Source of the DNA: Palsa-147 sp963771905
Lineage (GTDB): Bacteria > Acidobacteriota > Terriglobia > Acidiferrales > UBA7541
Assembly (NCBI GenBank): GCA_963771905.1
Contig: CAVYVI010000005.1
Location: forward strand, 186,001 to 250,000
Reading direction: 5' to 3'
Length of the DNA: 64,000 nt
Position numbers and translations under genes: made by a program. Numbering within the stretch: position 1 is the stretch's first letter; the number at the start of each line of letters is the position of its first letter. Below, piece by piece: positions 62,931 through 64,000 of the stretch. The notes beneath the pieces are model-generated. The model was not told the DNA's origin. It did not search any database and saw nothing but the letters and a program-made list of their open reading frames with translations.

Positions 62931-64000
62931 ATGACCAACTGCACGGCGAAGGTGGTCAGCGCGTTCGCGGCTGCCGTTTTGTTGCTTGTGATTCCCTTGC
63001 AGGGGCAGGAAGGCACGACCGGGGTTACAGACACTTCCATTCAAATGGGTTCCTGCTCTGCACTCGCCGGTCCCGCATCGTTTTTGGGAATGCAGTCACA
63101 AATTGGAGCGCTCGCGTATTTCCACATCGTGAATGCCGGGGGAGGAGTTTACGGCCGCAAAATTGAGGTGCTGACCTCCGATGACGGCTATGACCCGGAA
63201 AATGCAGTCGCCTGCTTCAACCGATTGGTGAAGCAAGGCATCTTCGCGATGGGTTTTTTCGTCGGCGCTCCCACCGCAGCGAAGTATATGCCCATGGCCG
63301 AAGCCGAGAAAATTCCGCTGGTGGGGATTTTCACGGGCGCGGAGACAGTCTACGAGCCATTCCGGCACGAAATCATTACGGTGCGCGCATCGTATTTTGA
63401 AGAGAGCCGAGAGCAGGTGGACAGCCTTTGGGAAGCGCGCGGAATTCGCAAGATCGGCGTGATCCACCAAGATGACGCGGCAGGCCATATCGTGCTGGAG
63501 GGAATTCTTCGCGCGATTTCGAGGCACCAGGCGACTCCCGTCGCGGTGGGGAGTTTTCCGCACAATTCTCTCGAAGTCGACCAAGCGATCAAGACGGTTC
63601 GCGAGGCAGATCCGGAAGCGGTGATTATGGCCGGACCGTACGCACCGTTGGCTGCCATTCTCAAAAGGGCGCATGCCAGCGGATGGCATCCGCTATTTCT
63701 GTCGCTCTCCTTCGCCGGGACAGAAGCGCTCATTCGGGCAGCCGGGAACGATGCCGAAGGCGTCATCATTACGCAGGTGGTGCCGCCGTATGACCGGACG
63801 GATCTTCCGACGATCAAGCTGTATCGCGACGCGCTCGACAAATACATGGGCGGAATGGCGCCAGCGTTCGTCAGTCTAGAAGGGTTTGTGGACGCGATGG
63901 TGGTGACCGAGGGATTGAGGCGGGCTGGGAAGGACCTTACGCGCGAAAAATTCATCAGTGGAATTGAGTCGATCCACGATCAGGATATGGGGCTGGGGCC
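62931..64000 (+). CDS. Branched-chain amino-acid type ABC transporter substrate-binding protein (cut by window edge)
   Basis: The first 356 residues of a periplasmic protein of the Leu/Ile/Val-binding (Peripla_BP_6) family: signal peptide to about residue 25, then TDTSIQMGSCSALAGPASFLG, GGGVYGRKIEVLTSDDGYDPENAVACFNRLVKQ and VIHQDDAAGHIVLEG. It binds a small solute in the periplasm for an ABC importer or serves as a sensor. Ligand unknown. It runs off the right edge. Confidence 0.9.
   Translation, partial: MTNCTAKVVSAFAAAVLLLVIPLQGQEGTTGVTDTSIQMGSCSALAGPASFLGMQSQIGALAYFHIVNAGGGVYGRKIEVLTSDDGYDPENAVACFNRLVKQGIFAMGFFVGAPTAAKYMPMAEAEKIPLVGIFTGAETVYEPFRHEIITVRASYFEESREQVDSLWEARGIRKIGVIHQDDAAGHIVLEGILRAISRHQATPVAVGSFPHNSLEVDQAIKTVREADPEAVIMAGPYAPLAAILKRAHASGWHPLFLSLSFAGTEALIRAAGNDAEGVIITQVVPPYDRTDLPTIKLYRDALDKYMGGMAPAFVSLEGFVDAMVVTEGLRRAGKDLTREKFISGIESIHDQDMGLG

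Overview
The window is high-GC, densely coded bacterial chromosome. Gene content points to a Gram-negative soil-type bacterium, most likely an Acidobacteriota member: an Omp85/SurA-like/TamB envelope cluster, TonB-dependent receptors with an N-terminal carboxypeptidase-regulatory domain, a PafA-like phosphatase, a PER-like class A beta-lactamase and a GatB amidotransferase. The phylum assignment is an inference; no rRNA or tRNA gene was found to confirm it.

Layout. 1-2822 (-): amino-acid permease, kynureninase-like PLP enzyme and the start of a family 2 glycosyltransferase. 2969-5560 (+): modABC molybdate uptake. 5573-13127 (-): Omp85 (TamA/BamA-like), SurA-like chaperone and TamB in an overlapping operon. 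13284-23416: housekeeping genes (ThiF/MoeB-like E1, MarC, PilZ, MmcQ/YjbR, YebC, RuvC, Memo-like, methylmalonyl-CoA mutase large subunit, Maf). 23530-28060 (-): tatA, selB, pyrF, rlpA, pyrD. 28081-32672: a phosphatase and the pyrR-pyrB-pyrC operon. 33400-39724: thiD, glutamate dehydrogenase, an ECF sigma/anti-sigma pair and serS. 39763-46981 is the accessory part: REP-like hairpin and RAYT transposase, beta-lactamase, a complete IS3-family insertion sequence, then an AT-richer island with a small XRE regulator, a BglII-like endonuclease, an MT-A70 adenine methyltransferase and a GHKL ATPase whose C-terminus looks like a PD-(D/E)XK nuclease. 46982-49688: thiolase (frameshifted), enoyl-CoA hydratase and a small membrane protein. 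49752-55579: B12 import (btuF, btuC, btuD, btuB-like receptor) under two cobalamin riboswitches. 55685-62472: HdeD-like protein, gatB, a selenocysteine peroxiredoxin, a 2H phosphoesterase, panC, DinB, panB and a Clp_N protein. The right edge cuts a branched-chain amino-acid type periplasmic binding protein.

Connections. The peroxiredoxin gene at 57912-58379 has an in-frame TGA exactly at the peroxidatic Cys position (codon 46) and a SECIS-like hairpin just after it. The window also encodes SelB, the factor that would decode it. B12 uptake and the B12-dependent mutase also share the window. De novo pyrimidine synthesis is represented by pyrB, pyrC, pyrD, pyrF and the regulator pyrR.

The best candidate for an undescribed system is the four-gene set at 43415-46611. 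It combines restriction-modification genes with a GHKL-ATPase/nuclease fusion, and an IS3 element sits directly at its 5' end. Two otherwise intact genes (serS and the thiolase) each carry a one-base frameshift, which may be real or an assembly error.
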